DNA of 64,000 bases, taken from Reyranella massiliensis 521. Lineage in GTDB: Bacteria > Pseudomonadota > Alphaproteobacteria > Reyranellales > Reyranellaceae. This document shows positions 8,946 through 17,877 of the stretch, in pieces. Location: the NCBI GenBank assembly GCA_945862125.1, contig CAMAYC010000001.1, forward strand, positions 1 through 64,000, written 5' to 3'. The notes beneath the pieces are model-generated. The model was not told the DNA's origin. It made no database searches and worked only from the letters and a program-made list of their open reading frames with translations. Made by a program: the position numbers and the translations under genes. Positions within the stretch are counted from its first letter, which is position 1; every line of letters starts with the position of its first letter.

Positions 8946-10110
8946 AGTCCTCATCGCCGGCGGCGGCATCGGCGGTCTAGCGGCCGCGCTGGCTCTGGCC
9001 CAGAAGGGCATCGCCTCGCTGGTCCTGGAGAAGGCCTCGAAGCTTGGCGAGATCGGCGCCGGCATCCAGCTTGGACCCAACGCCTTCCACTGTTTCGATC
9101 GACTGGGCGTGGGCGAGGCGGCCCGCGGGATGGCGGTCTATATCGACAGTCTCCGCCTGATGGACGCTCTCGCCGACGGTGAGATCACCCATATCGACCT
9201 TGGAGCTGAATTCCGCGCCCGCTTCGGCAATCCCTACGCCGTGGTCCATCGCGGCGATTTGCACGGCGTGCTGCTGAAAGCCTGCAACGATCATGCGTTG
9301 ATCGATCTGCGTACCCACAGCGAAGTCACAGGCTACGACCAGGACGGCAAGAGCGTCACGGCGCGCCTCTCGGATGGCAGCACAGTGAAGGGCCGGGCGC
9401 TGATCGGCGCTGACGGCCTGTGGTCCAACATCCGTGGCCAGGTCGCGGGCGATGGGGCGCCGCGCGTGTCGGGCCACACCACCTATCGCTCGGTAATCCC
9501 GCTGGAGCAGATGCCCGAGGATCTGCGTTGGAACGCCGCCACCTTGTGGGCCGGCCCCAAGTGCCACATCGTCCACTACCCGCTGTCGGGCTGGAAGGTC
9601 TTCAACCTCGTCGTCACCTACCACAATCACGCCCCCGAACCGGTGGCCGGCAAGCCGGTGCCGGTCGAGGAGGTGCGCAAGGGCTTCACCCACGTCTGCG
9701 AGCGCGCGCAGAACATCATCCGCCACGGCAAGGACTGGCACATGTGGGTGCTGTGCGACCGCGATCCGATCGACCGATGGATCGACGGCCGCGTGGCGCT
9801 GCTGGGCGACGCCGCGCACCCTATGATGCAGTACATGGCGCAGGGCGCCTGCATGGCGATGGAGGATGCGGTCTGCCTGGCTGATTCGCTGTCGCGCTAC
9901 GACTCGCTCGAAACCGGCCTTGCCACCTACAAGACCCGCCGCGTGCTGCGCACCGCGCGAGTCCAGCTGATGTCGCGCGCCATGGGCGATCACGTCTATC
10001 ACCCGGCCGGCCCGCACGCGGCGCTGCGCGACGTCCTGATGAAGGCCAAGAGCCAGGACCAGTGGCTCGACACGCTCGAATGGCTCTACGGCGGCAACGG
10101 GCTCGATTGA
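8932..10110 (+). CDS. FAD-dependent monooxygenase, salicylate / 3-hydroxybenzoate hydroxylase type
   Basis: Group A flavoprotein aromatic hydroxylase, about 392 aa, using NAD(P)H and O2. It shows the dinucleotide motif VLIAGGGIGGLAAALALA at the N-terminus, the DG motif ALIGADGLWSNIR near residue 155, and the GD motif ALLGDAAHPMMQYMAQGA near residue 290. The start chosen is GTG 8932, because gagaagg lies 6 nt upstream and it gives the usual short N-terminus. ATG 8914 or 8917 would add five or six residues; the ORF-track start is too early. It closes the OYE-Mct-like operon, suggesting that the operon handles an aromatic or quinoid acid. Confidence 0.85.
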   Translation: MVQDRVLIAGGGIGGLAAALALAQKGIASLVLEKASKLGEIGAGIQLGPNAFHCFDRLGVGEAARGMAVYIDSLRLMDALADGEITHIDLGAEFRARFGNPYAVVHRGDLHGVLLKACNDHALIDLRTHSEVTGYDQDGKSVTARLSDGSTVKGRALIGADGLWSNIRGQVAGDGAPRVSGHTTYRSVIPLEQMPEDLRWNAATLWAGPKCHIVHYPLSGWKVFNLVVTYHNHAPEPVAGKPVPVEEVRKGFTHVCERAQNIIRHGKDWHMWVLCDRDPIDRWIDGRVALLGDAAHPMMQYMAQGACMAMEDAVCLADSLSRYDSLETGLATYKTRRVLRTARVQLMSRAMGDHVYHPAGPHAALRDVLMKAKSQDQWLDTLEWLYGGNGLD

Positions 10111-10153
10111 CCCAGATCATGGCGGCCGGTGCCGTGCCGACCGATGAAGCGCC

Positions 10154-10792
10154 ATGGAAACGCCTTCGAACCTGACAGGAAAGCCAATGGGGCGACCTTG
10201 GCGAGCTTGGCATTTCGTGCTGATCGCGGCTGTCACACTGTTCGTCGCAGCCGACGTCTTTCTGCTGTGGGCTGTGCTGATCGCGGGTGCCGCCGATCCG
10301 CCGGGCGGGAGCGCCGGCTGGACGCTGCGCGAAGGAGAGGGCCAGACGCTCTACGCCGTGTCCGCCCCGACCTCGACCACGGTCAATGTGACGGTGCTGG
10401 TGCTGGCATGCGAAGTGGTATCTGGCGTGCGCACCCTGCAGCTTCAGCTCTATGTCGACGGTGAGCGGCCATTGCTCCCGGTCGGCGCACGCCGCGAGCA
10501 GCTCAAGGACGATCCGCAGCTGCGGCTCGAGATCGATGGCGTTGCCTATCCGGCAAAGCTGTTCTTCGCTGGCGACTTCGCGGTGATCGCCGACCGGACC
10601 GACGGCGTACTGCCGGCCCTGTCGCCGGGACTGGCGGAGCGCTTCGAGCGCGGTGCGCGCCTGATGCTGCGTTTCGATCTGCTGACAGAGAAGGCTGGCG
10701 GCAGCGACTTCGACGGTGCGGCTACCGTCGAGCTCAAGGCCGGCGATGCCGGCAAGGCCATCGCTGCGGTCCGGCGGCGCTGCAGGCAGTAG
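10154..10792 (+). CDS. Hypothetical membrane-anchored protein
   Basis: 212 aa; family not recognised. One hydrophobic segment at about residues 18-45 (HFVLIAAVTLFVAADVFLLWAVLI) looks like a signal anchor. The remaining ~165 residues are beta-rich and probably periplasmic, ending in the basic stretch RRRCRQ. It lies 43 nt after the monooxygenase gene and could be the last cistron of that operon or separate. Two cysteines (about 97 and 210) could form a disulphide; that is a guess. Confidence 0.6.
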   Translation: METPSNLTGKPMGRPWRAWHFVLIAAVTLFVAADVFLLWAVLIAGAADPPGGSAGWTLREGEGQTLYAVSAPTSTTVNVTVLVLACEVVSGVRTLQLQLYVDGERPLLPVGARREQLKDDPQLRLEIDGVAYPAKLFFAGDFAVIADRTDGVLPALSPGLAERFERGARLMLRFDLLTEKAGGSDFDGAATVELKAGDAGKAIAAVRRRCRQ

Positions 10793-10831
10793 GTCGACTG
10801 TCCGCGCGGCGGTGGCGTCGGGCCGCTCCCT

Positions 10832-11362
10832 TCAGACCAGTGGCCGCCCCCAGCGGTGCTGTACCCAGAGCAGCCCGAGCCCGATCAGCGGTACCGCGAT
10901 GTCGGTGTAGAAGATCGAGCCGGCATTGCCCGGCGCGAAATTGTGCGCCGTCACCATCTGATGGACATGGCCCGCCGCCGCGCCCAGCAGGAAGACGGCG
11001 CTGCCCAGCACAGCCGCTAGCCGGAGATCGAAGCTCCGGAAGGCAGCGACGAAACCCACGACCGCGAAGCCCAGGCTCGCCGTGCCGACCTCGAACTGAA
11101 AGGGGCTGTCGGCCCAGCCGATGTAGGCCGCGGTGAACCGCCCGAAGAAGACGTGGCAGACGAAGTTGTAGAGATAGCTCACGCCGATGGCGAAGAAGAC
11201 GTGCCAGGCCAGCAGCTTCTCGACCACGGCCTCGCGCCGCAGTGGTCGCGGCGCGCGCGCCATCGCCGCAAGGGCCACGAGGCCACCCAGCACCAGGCAG
11301 CTCAGCGGGAAGTTGGAGAGGACCAGGGTGAGTAGGGTCTTGATGAGGTCGGCCATGTGCAT
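10832..11362 (-). CDS. Integral membrane protein, DUF6790-like
   Basis: 176-aa polytopic membrane protein with about five hydrophobic segments. The features HVFFAIGVSYLYNFVCHVFFG, GWADSPFQFEVGTASLGF and AAGHVHQMVTAHNFAPGNAG recall the DUF6790 family, whose function is unknown. The His and Asn residues grouped near the last helices are notable. Start is ATG 11362 (MHMADLI) or 11356 (MADLI). It is convergent with the preceding gene and faces a divergent small lipoprotein gene. Confidence 0.7.
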   Translation of the reverse strand: MHMADLIKTLLTLVLSNFPLSCLVLGGLVALAAMARAPRPLRREAVVEKLLAWHVFFAIGVSYLYNFVCHVFFGRFTAAYIGWADSPFQFEVGTASLGFAVVGFVAAFRSFDLRLAAVLGSAVFLLGAAAGHVHQMVTAHNFAPGNAGSIFYTDIAVPLIGLGLLWVQHRWGRPLV

Positions 11363-11474
11363 TTTTAGCGCGTCCGGACGGGGCCGGGCCAGCCGCCCTC
11401 TGCCGCTTGCGCCAGGTCAAGGCACGGTCACGCCGCATTGGCCTAATCGACCTCGACAAAATGAGGTCCCGACC

Positions 11475-11612
11475 ATGACGAGACTGCTGGTCCTGATAGT
11501 CGCCCTCCTGGCGCTCGCCGCTTGCACGTCGGCGCCCGGCGCGGATGGCCGTTACGCTACACCGTCGCGCGGCGGCTGGGACAACTTCCGGGCGGAGGCG
11601 CCGCCGGACTAG
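11475..11612 (+). CDS. Small lipoprotein, 45 aa
   Basis: The ATG at 11475 gives MTRLLVLIVALLALAACTSAP: a short basic n-region, a hydrophobic core and a lipobox LAAC, followed by about 28 hydrophilic residues. gaggt lies 7 nt upstream. The ORF track shows it only inside a longer frame starting at 11187. Its stop TAG overlaps the stop of the convergent TctC gene within ctag. Probably a lipidated envelope protein; function unknown. Confidence 0.6.
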   Translation: MTRLLVLIVALLALAACTSAPGADGRYATPSRGGWDNFRAEAPPD

Positions 11613-12577
11613 GCCGGCGGCTGGATACCGGCCGCCTTGATGACCTTCCGCCAGCGCACGGTCTCGTCGGCCAGGCGCTTGGCGTACGCCTCCGGCGTGC
11701 CGCCGGTCGGGATGAAGCCGAGCGACGTCAGCCGCTCTCGTACCGCCTCGACCTTGAGCGCAGCGTTCACGGCCGCGTTGAGCTGCTGGATGATCTCCGG
11801 CGGCGTGCCCGCCGTCGTCGCCACGCCGAAATACACCGCGGCCTCGAGCTCCGGCACGCCGAGTTCGCTGGCGATCGGCACGTTCGGAATGTTGGCGACG
11901 CGGGCCTTGGCGCCGCACAGCAGGCCACGCATCGTGCCGGCGCGGATCTGCGCGTCGACCGGGGTGGTGACGTCGACGAAGGCCGGGACGTGGCCCGCGA
12001 CCGCGTCGCGCAGCGCCTCGGCGGCGGCCTTGTAGGGGATGTGCTGCAGCTTGCCGTTGGTGCGCGTGGCGATGACCTCGCCCCAGAGATGCGGCAGGCC
12101 GCCGGTGCTCGAGGTCGAATAATGCACCGGCCCCGGCTGCGCCTTCACCCATTCGATGAACTCGGCGAAGGTCTTGGCGGGGTTGTTGGCATTGACGGCG
12201 AGCACGCAGGGGATGTCGGCGAGCTGCGCGATCGGCGCGAGATCCTTCTGCGGGTCGATCTGCATGGGGATGTCGAACGCCGGCTGCAGCGCCGCCGTCG
12301 TCGTCAGCACCATGAGGCTGGTGCCGTCGGGCTTGCTCTTGGCGACGTTCACCATGCCGACCATCGTGCCGCCACCCGGGCGGTTCTCGACGACGATCGT
12401 CTTGCCCATGTCGGACGACATCCGCTCCGCCAGCACGCGACCCGCCGTGTCGGTCGAGCCGCCCGGACCGTAGGGCACGACCAGCCGGATCTGCCCGCCA
12501 GAGGCCTGGGCATGGACGAGCGACGGCAGCGCGATGGCGATGGCGGTGCCCGCGACGAATGAACGGCGTTGGATCAT
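11609..12577 (-). CDS. Tripartite tricarboxylate transporter (TctC/Bug) substrate-binding protein
   Basis: Periplasmic solute-binding protein, 322 aa. The N-terminus MIQRRSFVAGTAIAIALPSLVHAQ is an export signal of TAT type. The Bug-family stretch IRLVVPYGPGGSTDTAGRVLAERM follows, with PGGGTMVG further on. The ORF track merges it with an unrelated upstream frame; the ATG at 12577 overlaps the HyuB stop (ATGA). It is the last gene of the CaiB-HyuA-HyuB-TctC operon. No TctA or TctB membrane subunit is present, as is common for expanded Bug families. It probably captures the hydantoin-like or carboxylate substrate of this operon. Confidence 0.88.
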   Translation of the reverse strand: MIQRRSFVAGTAIAIALPSLVHAQASGGQIRLVVPYGPGGSTDTAGRVLAERMSSDMGKTIVVENRPGGGTMVGMVNVAKSKPDGTSLMVLTTTAALQPAFDIPMQIDPQKDLAPIAQLADIPCVLAVNANNPAKTFAEFIEWVKAQPGPVHYSTSSTGGLPHLWGEVIATRTNGKLQHIPYKAAAEALRDAVAGHVPAFVDVTTPVDAQIRAGTMRGLLCGAKARVANIPNVPIASELGVPELEAAVYFGVATTAGTPPEIIQQLNAAVNAALKVEAVRERLTSLGFIPTGGTPEAYAKRLADETVRWRKVIKAAGIQPPA

Positions 12578-14307
12578 GGCGTTTTCCCTCTCAATTGATT
12601 GGTGCGTTTCTGGTCGATGCTGCGTCCGTCGGCGGCGATCGCCACCGCATAGTCCCGTTCGGCGCCCGAGGCGCTCACGATGCCATCGCGCACGTCGCGC
12701 AGGACACGGGCGGGATCGCGCGTGCGCGGATCGCCGTAGCCGCCGCCGCCCGGCGACAGGGCACGATAGCTGCCGGCGCCATGGCGCTCGACGCCGTACT
12801 TGGGCGCCTGGATTTGCTTGCCGTCGGCCAGGGTGACGATCACTTCGCCGCCCGCGCCGGCCTGGCCGCCCTCGACGCCGAAGCTCGACGGCGCGCCGAC
12901 GCCCTCGCCACGGAAGGCATAGTCGGCCGGGGTAAAAATCTCGACCTCGTAGTCGCAGCCGGCGCCGCCGCGGAAGCGGCCGGCACCCGCCGTGTCGCAG
13001 CGCAGCTCCTGCCGCTTGAAGCGCACGGGATAGAGCTGCTCGTAGGTTTCCAGGTTGGGCAGCGTGAGCCCGCCCAGGGTGATCAGATGGCCGATCAGGT
13101 GGAAGCCGTCGCGGCCCTCGACGCCGCCGCCGGCCGGGGCGCCGGCCCACTGGTACATCACGTAGCGGCCGCCATCCGGACGCAGGCCCGCCGTCACCGC
13201 ATGCACCGCCTTCGACCAGCCGGCCGAGGCGCGCTCGGGCAACGCCTGGGCGAGCGCCTTCCACATCGCGTGGATGATCTCGTGCGCCACGAACACGGTG
13301 TTCATGGTCATCGGCGCCGGCGGCCGTGCATTCACCAGGGTGCCCTCGGGCAGCCGGATTTCGACACTGCGGAAGGCGCCCTCGTTCTTGGGCAGGTCGG
13401 GCTCGAAGAACGAGGCCAGCGACATGAACACGGCCGAGGTCGAGTTGGCGATCGAACTGTTCTTGAAGCCGCGGATCTGAGGGCTGGTGCCCGCGAAGTC
13501 GACGATCATCCGCTGGTCCTTGACCGTGATCGTGACCGCGATGCGGCCGTCGATCGGCTCGAAACAGTCGTTGTCGACCGGCTCCTCGGCGCGCCACACG
13601 CCCTGGGCCAGGCGGTCGATGCAGGTGCGGAAGCGGCGGTCGGCGTGATCGAGCACGCCCTCGAAGAATGCGTCGGCCTCGTCGCCGCCCAGCTCCTCGA
13701 CCAGCAGCGCCAGCCGCTCCGCGCCGATGCGGGTCGAGCCGATCATGGCGCGGAGGTCGCCGTCCAACGCCTCGGGCAGGCGGGTGTTGAGCAGCAGCAG
13801 GCGCCACAGGTCGTCGCGGACTTTTCCACTCTCGATCAGCTTCAACACCGGCAGCCGGATGCCTTCGTGGAAGATCTCGGTCGCCGCCGAATTGTAGGTG
13901 CCGGCCGCCCCGCCGCCGATGTCGGCCTGGTGGGCACGGTTGCAGGCGAAGGCCACGAGCTTGCCCGCCACGAACACCGGCCGCGCGATCACCCAGTCCG
14001 GCAGGTGGTTGCCACCGGCCGTGTAGGGATCGTTCAGCAGGAACACGTCCTCGGGCTCTATGGAGTCCTTGAAGTCGCGCAGGATGGCGCGCACGGCGAA
14101 GCCGCCGCCGCCGGTATGGATCGGAATGCCGTCGGCCTGGCTGATCAGAGTGCCGCGCGCGTCGGCGATGAAGCAGGAGAAATCGTGGCTCTGGCTGAAG
14201 ATCGGCGAGCGCGCCGTGCGCGTCATCACCCAGCCCATCTGGTGCGAGATATGGTCGAGCCGGTTCTGCACCAGCGCCAAGGTGACGGGATCGAGGGCGG
14301 GGCTCAT
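12574..14307 (-). CDS. Hydantoinase B / N-methylhydantoinase B family protein
   Basis: HyuB subunit of an ATP-dependent hydantoinase, oxoprolinase or acetophenone-carboxylase type enzyme (577 aa). Family features are LDPVTLALVQNRLDHISHQM at the N-terminus, FLLNDPYTAGGNHLPDWV near residue 90, and a C-terminal Gly-rich LSPGGGGYGDPRTRDPARVL. The start at 14307 overlaps the HyuA stop by 4 nt and fits family length; the longer ORF-track start is an artefact. It works as a complex with the HyuA subunit encoded just upstream to cleave or carboxylate cyclic amide-type substrates. Confidence 0.9.
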   Translation of the reverse strand: MSPALDPVTLALVQNRLDHISHQMGWVMTRTARSPIFSQSHDFSCFIADARGTLISQADGIPIHTGGGGFAVRAILRDFKDSIEPEDVFLLNDPYTAGGNHLPDWVIARPVFVAGKLVAFACNRAHQADIGGGAAGTYNSAATEIFHEGIRLPVLKLIESGKVRDDLWRLLLLNTRLPEALDGDLRAMIGSTRIGAERLALLVEELGGDEADAFFEGVLDHADRRFRTCIDRLAQGVWRAEEPVDNDCFEPIDGRIAVTITVKDQRMIVDFAGTSPQIRGFKNSSIANSTSAVFMSLASFFEPDLPKNEGAFRSVEIRLPEGTLVNARPPAPMTMNTVFVAHEIIHAMWKALAQALPERASAGWSKAVHAVTAGLRPDGGRYVMYQWAGAPAGGGVEGRDGFHLIGHLITLGGLTLPNLETYEQLYPVRFKRQELRCDTAGAGRFRGGAGCDYEVEIFTPADYAFRGEGVGAPSSFGVEGGQAGAGGEVIVTLADGKQIQAPKYGVERHGAGSYRALSPGGGGYGDPRTRDPARVLRDVRDGIVSASGAERDYAVAIAADGRSIDQKRTNQLRGKTP

Positions 14308-16427
14308 GAGGCACCCCTTGCTGTACCGACGTGAACGAGGAAATCGTCGCGTGCATCGACTTCGAGCGTATCGGCAGGGCCCACGAACGCGGTGGTCGTG
14401 CGCTCTTCTACCAACAATGGGCCTTTCAAACGGCACCCGGGCGCCAGATCGGCGCCGTCATAGATCGGCACGTCGCGCCAGCCCGAGGCGGGATCGATCC
14501 AGACCTTGCGCGTCTCGCGCGGCTTGGGCGTGCCCACTTGCGGCGGCCGCGCGGCCGGCGGCGTCCAATCGAGCCGGCCGCGACCCACGACCCTGAGGGC
14601 CGTGATGTCGATACGACCGCCGGGCTGGATGTGGCCGAACAGCCGTTGGTGCTCCGTCTCGAAGGCCTTTCGCGCAGCCCCGGCGTCGAAAGCGGCGCCA
14701 ATACTCACGCGCACGGGCCATTGCTGGCCGTCGTAACGCAGATCCGCCTCGCGTTCGATCACCACGGCATCGGCGCCGAACCCGTCCCTGGCCAGCGCCT
14801 CGCGGGCCCGCGCCTCGATCTGGGCGAAGCCGGCTTCCAGAGACGCAGCCTCGGCCTTGTCGAGATCGGCCAGGAACACCTGCAGGTAATCCTGCCGCAC
14901 ATCGGACTGCAGCATGCCCATGGCGCAGAAGGCGCCGGCAGCGCGCGGCAGCAGGGTGCGGCGGCAGCCCAGCGCCCGCGCGACGGCGGTGCCGTGCATC
15001 GGCCCGGCACCGCCGGCGGCGACAAGCGTGAAGGTCGCGGGGTTGTGGCCACGCTCGATGCTGAGCCGTTCCACCGCATGCAGGAGATTCTGCTCCAGAA
15101 GCCGGATGACGCCGGCCGCCGCGTCCTCGACCGAGAGGCCGAGCGGCTTCGCAAGTTTGGTCTCGACCGCCTTGCGCGCGAGCGCGCCATCGAGCGTGAC
15201 GGCGCCGCCGGCCAGCGGGCCGGGACGCAGCCGGCCCAGCACGAGCTGCGCGTCGGTGACGGTCGGGTTCTCGCCACCCAGCCCATAGGCCGCGGGGCCG
15301 GGCCGCGCACCGGCGCCCTGCGGCCCGACATGCAGCAATCCCGCATCGTCGACCCAGGCGACCGTGCCGCCGCCCGCGCCGACGGTATGAATCTCCACCG
15401 ACGGTGTCGTAAGGTGATAGCCGTCGATCAGGAGCTCGTCCGTCACCGGCACGTCGCCTCTAGCCATCACCATGACATCGCAACTGGTGCCGCCGATCTC
15501 CATCGAGATCAGGTTGGCCTTCTCGCCCGGTGCCGCGCAGCCCTTCAGCGCGCCGACACCGGCCGCGGGGCCCGACAGGACCAGCATCACCGGCCGCGCC
15601 GCCACCTGGTCGACCGAGACCGCGCCGCCGTTGCTCTGCAGGAGCAGCAGCGAGCGCGGCAGGCCGAACTGGCGGAGCTGTTCGTCCAGCGCGCGCAGGT
15701 AGCTCGTCACCTTGGGCGCCACATAGGCGTTCACCACGGCAGTCGAGCCGCGCTCGTACTCGCCCATGGTCGGCATCACGTCGCTCGACAGCGACACCCA
15801 CTTGGCACTTCCGGTGCCTGGCCAGCCTTTCGCGAGTTGGCTGCCGACCGCGCGCTCGTGCGCGCCGTTGAGGAAGGAATTGAACAGGCAGACGGCGACC
15901 GACTCGACGCCCTCAGACGCAAAAACCTTGGCCGCTGCATCCACGTCCTCAAGCGCCAGCGCCGCCAGTTCTTTGCCGTCGGCGCCGATTCGGCCCCGGA
16001 CCGGCAGGCGCAGATAGCGCGGTACCAGCACCTCGGGGAACGGCGCGCGATGATCCCACTGGTTGTCGCGGATGCCGCGGCGGATTTCGAGTGAATCGCG
16101 AAAGCCCTCCGTCGTCAGCATCCCGACCCTGGCGCCTTTTTTCTCCAGGATGGTGTTGGTGGCCACGGTCGACCCGTGGACGAACAGCGCGCAGTCGCGC
16201 AGCAGCGCCGTCAGGCTGATATCGAGCTGTTGGGCCGCCAGCCGCAGCACGCCCAGCACGCCTTCGCTGGGGTCTGCCGGCACCGACGGTGCCTTGAAGA
16301 TGCGCACCGCACCCGCCGAATCGCGCAGCACCATGTCGGTGAATGTGCCGCCGACATCGACGCCGATGCGCCAAGGTGCGGCAAGGGGTGCGGCAAGGGG
16401 GGCCGCGAGAGGAGAGGAGGCGGTCAC
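14304..16427 (-). CDS. Hydantoinase A / N-methylhydantoinase A family protein
   Basis: HyuA subunit, 707 aa, with the ASKHA ATPase fold. WRIGVDVGGTFTDMVLRD lies near residue 20, the DEGGT-like phosphate motif is METGGTS-like MEIGGTSCDV, and GAGGGTVAWVDDAGLLHVGP follows. C-terminal AAGGAGPMHGTAVA is typical. The start chosen is GTG 16427, which overlaps the CaiB stop as GTGA. The ORF track extends to 17033, inside CaiB. The N-terminus carries three tandem 12-nt units (PLAA)n not seen in typical family members. It presumably pairs with the downstream HyuB. Confidence 0.9.
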   Translation of the reverse strand: MTASSPLAAPLAAPLAAPWRIGVDVGGTFTDMVLRDSAGAVRIFKAPSVPADPSEGVLGVLRLAAQQLDISLTALLRDCALFVHGSTVATNTILEKKGARVGMLTTEGFRDSLEIRRGIRDNQWDHRAPFPEVLVPRYLRLPVRGRIGADGKELAALALEDVDAAAKVFASEGVESVAVCLFNSFLNGAHERAVGSQLAKGWPGTGSAKWVSLSSDVMPTMGEYERGSTAVVNAYVAPKVTSYLRALDEQLRQFGLPRSLLLLQSNGGAVSVDQVAARPVMLVLSGPAAGVGALKGCAAPGEKANLISMEIGGTSCDVMVMARGDVPVTDELLIDGYHLTTPSVEIHTVGAGGGTVAWVDDAGLLHVGPQGAGARPGPAAYGLGGENPTVTDAQLVLGRLRPGPLAGGAVTLDGALARKAVETKLAKPLGLSVEDAAAGVIRLLEQNLLHAVERLSIERGHNPATFTLVAAGGAGPMHGTAVARALGCRRTLLPRAAGAFCAMGMLQSDVRQDYLQVFLADLDKAEAASLEAGFAQIEARAREALARDGFGADAVVIEREADLRYDGQQWPVRVSIGAAFDAGAARKAFETEHQRLFGHIQPGGRIDITALRVVGRGRLDWTPPAARPPQVGTPKPRETRKVWIDPASGWRDVPIYDGADLAPGCRLKGPLLVEERTTTAFVGPADTLEVDARDDFLVHVGTARGAS
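16374..16409 (-). repeat. Three tandem 12-nt units at the 5' end of HyuA
   Basis: Units aggtgcggcaag, gggtgcggcaag and gggggccgcgag (plus strand) encode PLAA three times, just before the conserved WRIGVDVGG. Copy number could vary by slippage without breaking the frame, because the unit is 12 nt. Confidence 0.6.
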
Positions 16428-17563
16428 TTGGGAAGCGACCCCAGCACTTCGTCCGTATGCTCGCCCAGCGTCGGGGCAGACCGCGGCGAGTGCGGTCGCA
16501 CATGGTCGAAGGCGATCGGCAGGCCGACCACCTTGGGACCCCCGGGCAATTGCTGGATCAGCTTGGACGCGGCCATCTGCTCGGTCCCGGCCAGTTCGCC
16601 GATATCGTTCACCGCCGCACAGGGCACGCCGGCCGTTTCCATCGCCTCCAGCCAGTGCGCGCGCGGCTTGTGCTTCAGCGCTTCGGCGATCATCGGCAGC
16701 AGCTCGGCCTTGTGGGCGACGCGCTGCGCGCTCCTCGCGAACTTGGGATCGGTGGCCCACTCGGGCCGTCCCAGCACCGTGGCGCAGCGCGCCCACAGCC
16801 GGTCGTTGCCCGGCGCCAGGCAGATCGGATGGTCCGCCGTGTCGAACGTCTGGTAGGGCACGATCACCGGGCTGCCGGTGCCGTGCCGCTTGGAGACGGA
16901 GCCGTTGTAGAGATAGGAGTTCACCTGGCCCTCGACCCAGTGCACCGCCGAGTCGAACAGCGAGGTATCGACCAGGCAGCCCTTGCCCGTCTTGTCGCGC
17001 AGACGCAGCGCCGCCAGCGCGCCGATCGTGCAAAACATGCCGGTCGCCTTGTCGTTGATCGAGGCGCCACAGAAAGTCGGCGGATCTTCCGGCCGGCCGG
17101 TCACGCTCATCATGCCGCCATAGGCCTGGAGCAGCGGATCGAACGCGGGCTTCATGCGGAGCGGCCCCTGGTAGCCGAAGGCCCAGATCGAGCAGTAGAT
17201 GAGGCGCGGATGGCGGAGCAGCATCGATTCAGGGCCGATGCCGACCTCGTCGACGACGCCGGGACGCAAATTCTGGATCAGGATATCCGCCGTCTCGCAA
17301 AGCCTGTGCAGCTTGTCGATGTCGGCCGCCAGCTTGAGGTCGAGCACGACCGAGCGTTTGTTGCGGTTCTGTGAATAGAAATAGAGCGAGGTCTCGCCGT
17401 CGGGACCGAACGGAGGGCCCCAGATGCGCGCATCGTCGCCGCCGTCGGGCTTCTCGATCTTGATCACGTCGGCGCCCATGTCGGCCAGCAGCACGCCGGC
17501 CAGCGGCCCGGCCAGCGCCTGGCCCACCTCGATGACGCGAACTCCTTCCAGCGGCAGTGTCAC
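16424..17563 (-). CDS. CaiB/BaiF family III CoA-transferase
   Basis: Predicted formyl-CoA-type CoA transferase, 379 aa, moving CoA between organic acids. Family features are LEGVRVIEVGQALAGPLAG at the N-terminus, the conserved Asp region LADMGADVIKIEKPDGGDDAR, the nucleotide-binding NRNKRSVVLDLK, and C-terminal APTLGEHTDEVL. It is the first gene of the operon with HyuA, HyuB and TctC, overlapping HyuA by 4 nt. That coupling suggests the ring-opened or carboxylated product is activated as a CoA thioester. The promoter should lie in the 17564-17877 gap. Confidence 0.88.
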   Translation of the reverse strand: MTLPLEGVRVIEVGQALAGPLAGVLLADMGADVIKIEKPDGGDDARIWGPPFGPDGETSLYFYSQNRNKRSVVLDLKLAADIDKLHRLCETADILIQNLRPGVVDEVGIGPESMLLRHPRLIYCSIWAFGYQGPLRMKPAFDPLLQAYGGMMSVTGRPEDPPTFCGASINDKATGMFCTIGALAALRLRDKTGKGCLVDTSLFDSAVHWVEGQVNSYLYNGSVSKRHGTGSPVIVPYQTFDTADHPICLAPGNDRLWARCATVLGRPEWATDPKFARSAQRVAHKAELLPMIAEALKHKPRAHWLEAMETAGVPCAAVNDIGELAGTEQMAASKLIQQLPGGPKVVGLPIAFDHVRPHSPRSAPTLGEHTDEVLGSLPK

Positions 17564-17877
17564 GACGACCCTCTCTACTAGGTTTTCCGGGGCTTCCCGG
17601 GGGTTCCCGGCACGCCGGCGATGGCAGCCGGCATCCTAGCCGCTGCGGGCCGCGGCAGGCTATGCGCCAGGTGCTCGCGAGGCGGAACGCTTTGGCTCGG
17701 GGAGGATCGGGCGGCATCGTCCAGGCCGAGGCCGGCGAGCGGCCTTTTCGAGGAGCGTGAATTCCCCTGTAGACGGTGAGATCACAGCCATTGACCGCGC
17801 TGCCGGGAGGCACTGAAATTGCCATCGCTCGCCTGGTCTCGCGTCACCGCCCCTGCCGTCCGAAAACAGAAAGTGGC
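17564..17877. other. Divergent intergenic region without a gene
   Basis: This 314-nt stretch separates the minus-strand CaiB operon from a small plus-strand gene and should hold promoters for both. A hairpin AGGCCG-gcgag-CGGCCT followed by TTT lies at 17729-17748 and looks like a weak terminator for plus-strand transcription. No plus-strand gene ends before it, so it could act as an attenuator or mean nothing. No ORF here is convincing. Confidence 0.4.
17729..17748 (+). terminator. Weak terminator-like hairpin
   Basis: aggccg-gcgag-cggcct followed by ttt: a 6-bp GC-rich stem, 5-nt loop and short T-run. Placed 130 nt before a small membrane protein gene, so premature termination is possible. 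Not backed by any upstream plus-strand gene. Confidence 0.3.

Noticed and set aside
11609-14356. 915-aa minus-strand ORF joining HyuB region to TctC
   Set aside because: Only the last 322 residues match TctC. The first 593 are Arg/Gly/Ala-rich shadow of HyuB in another frame, not a fusion protein.
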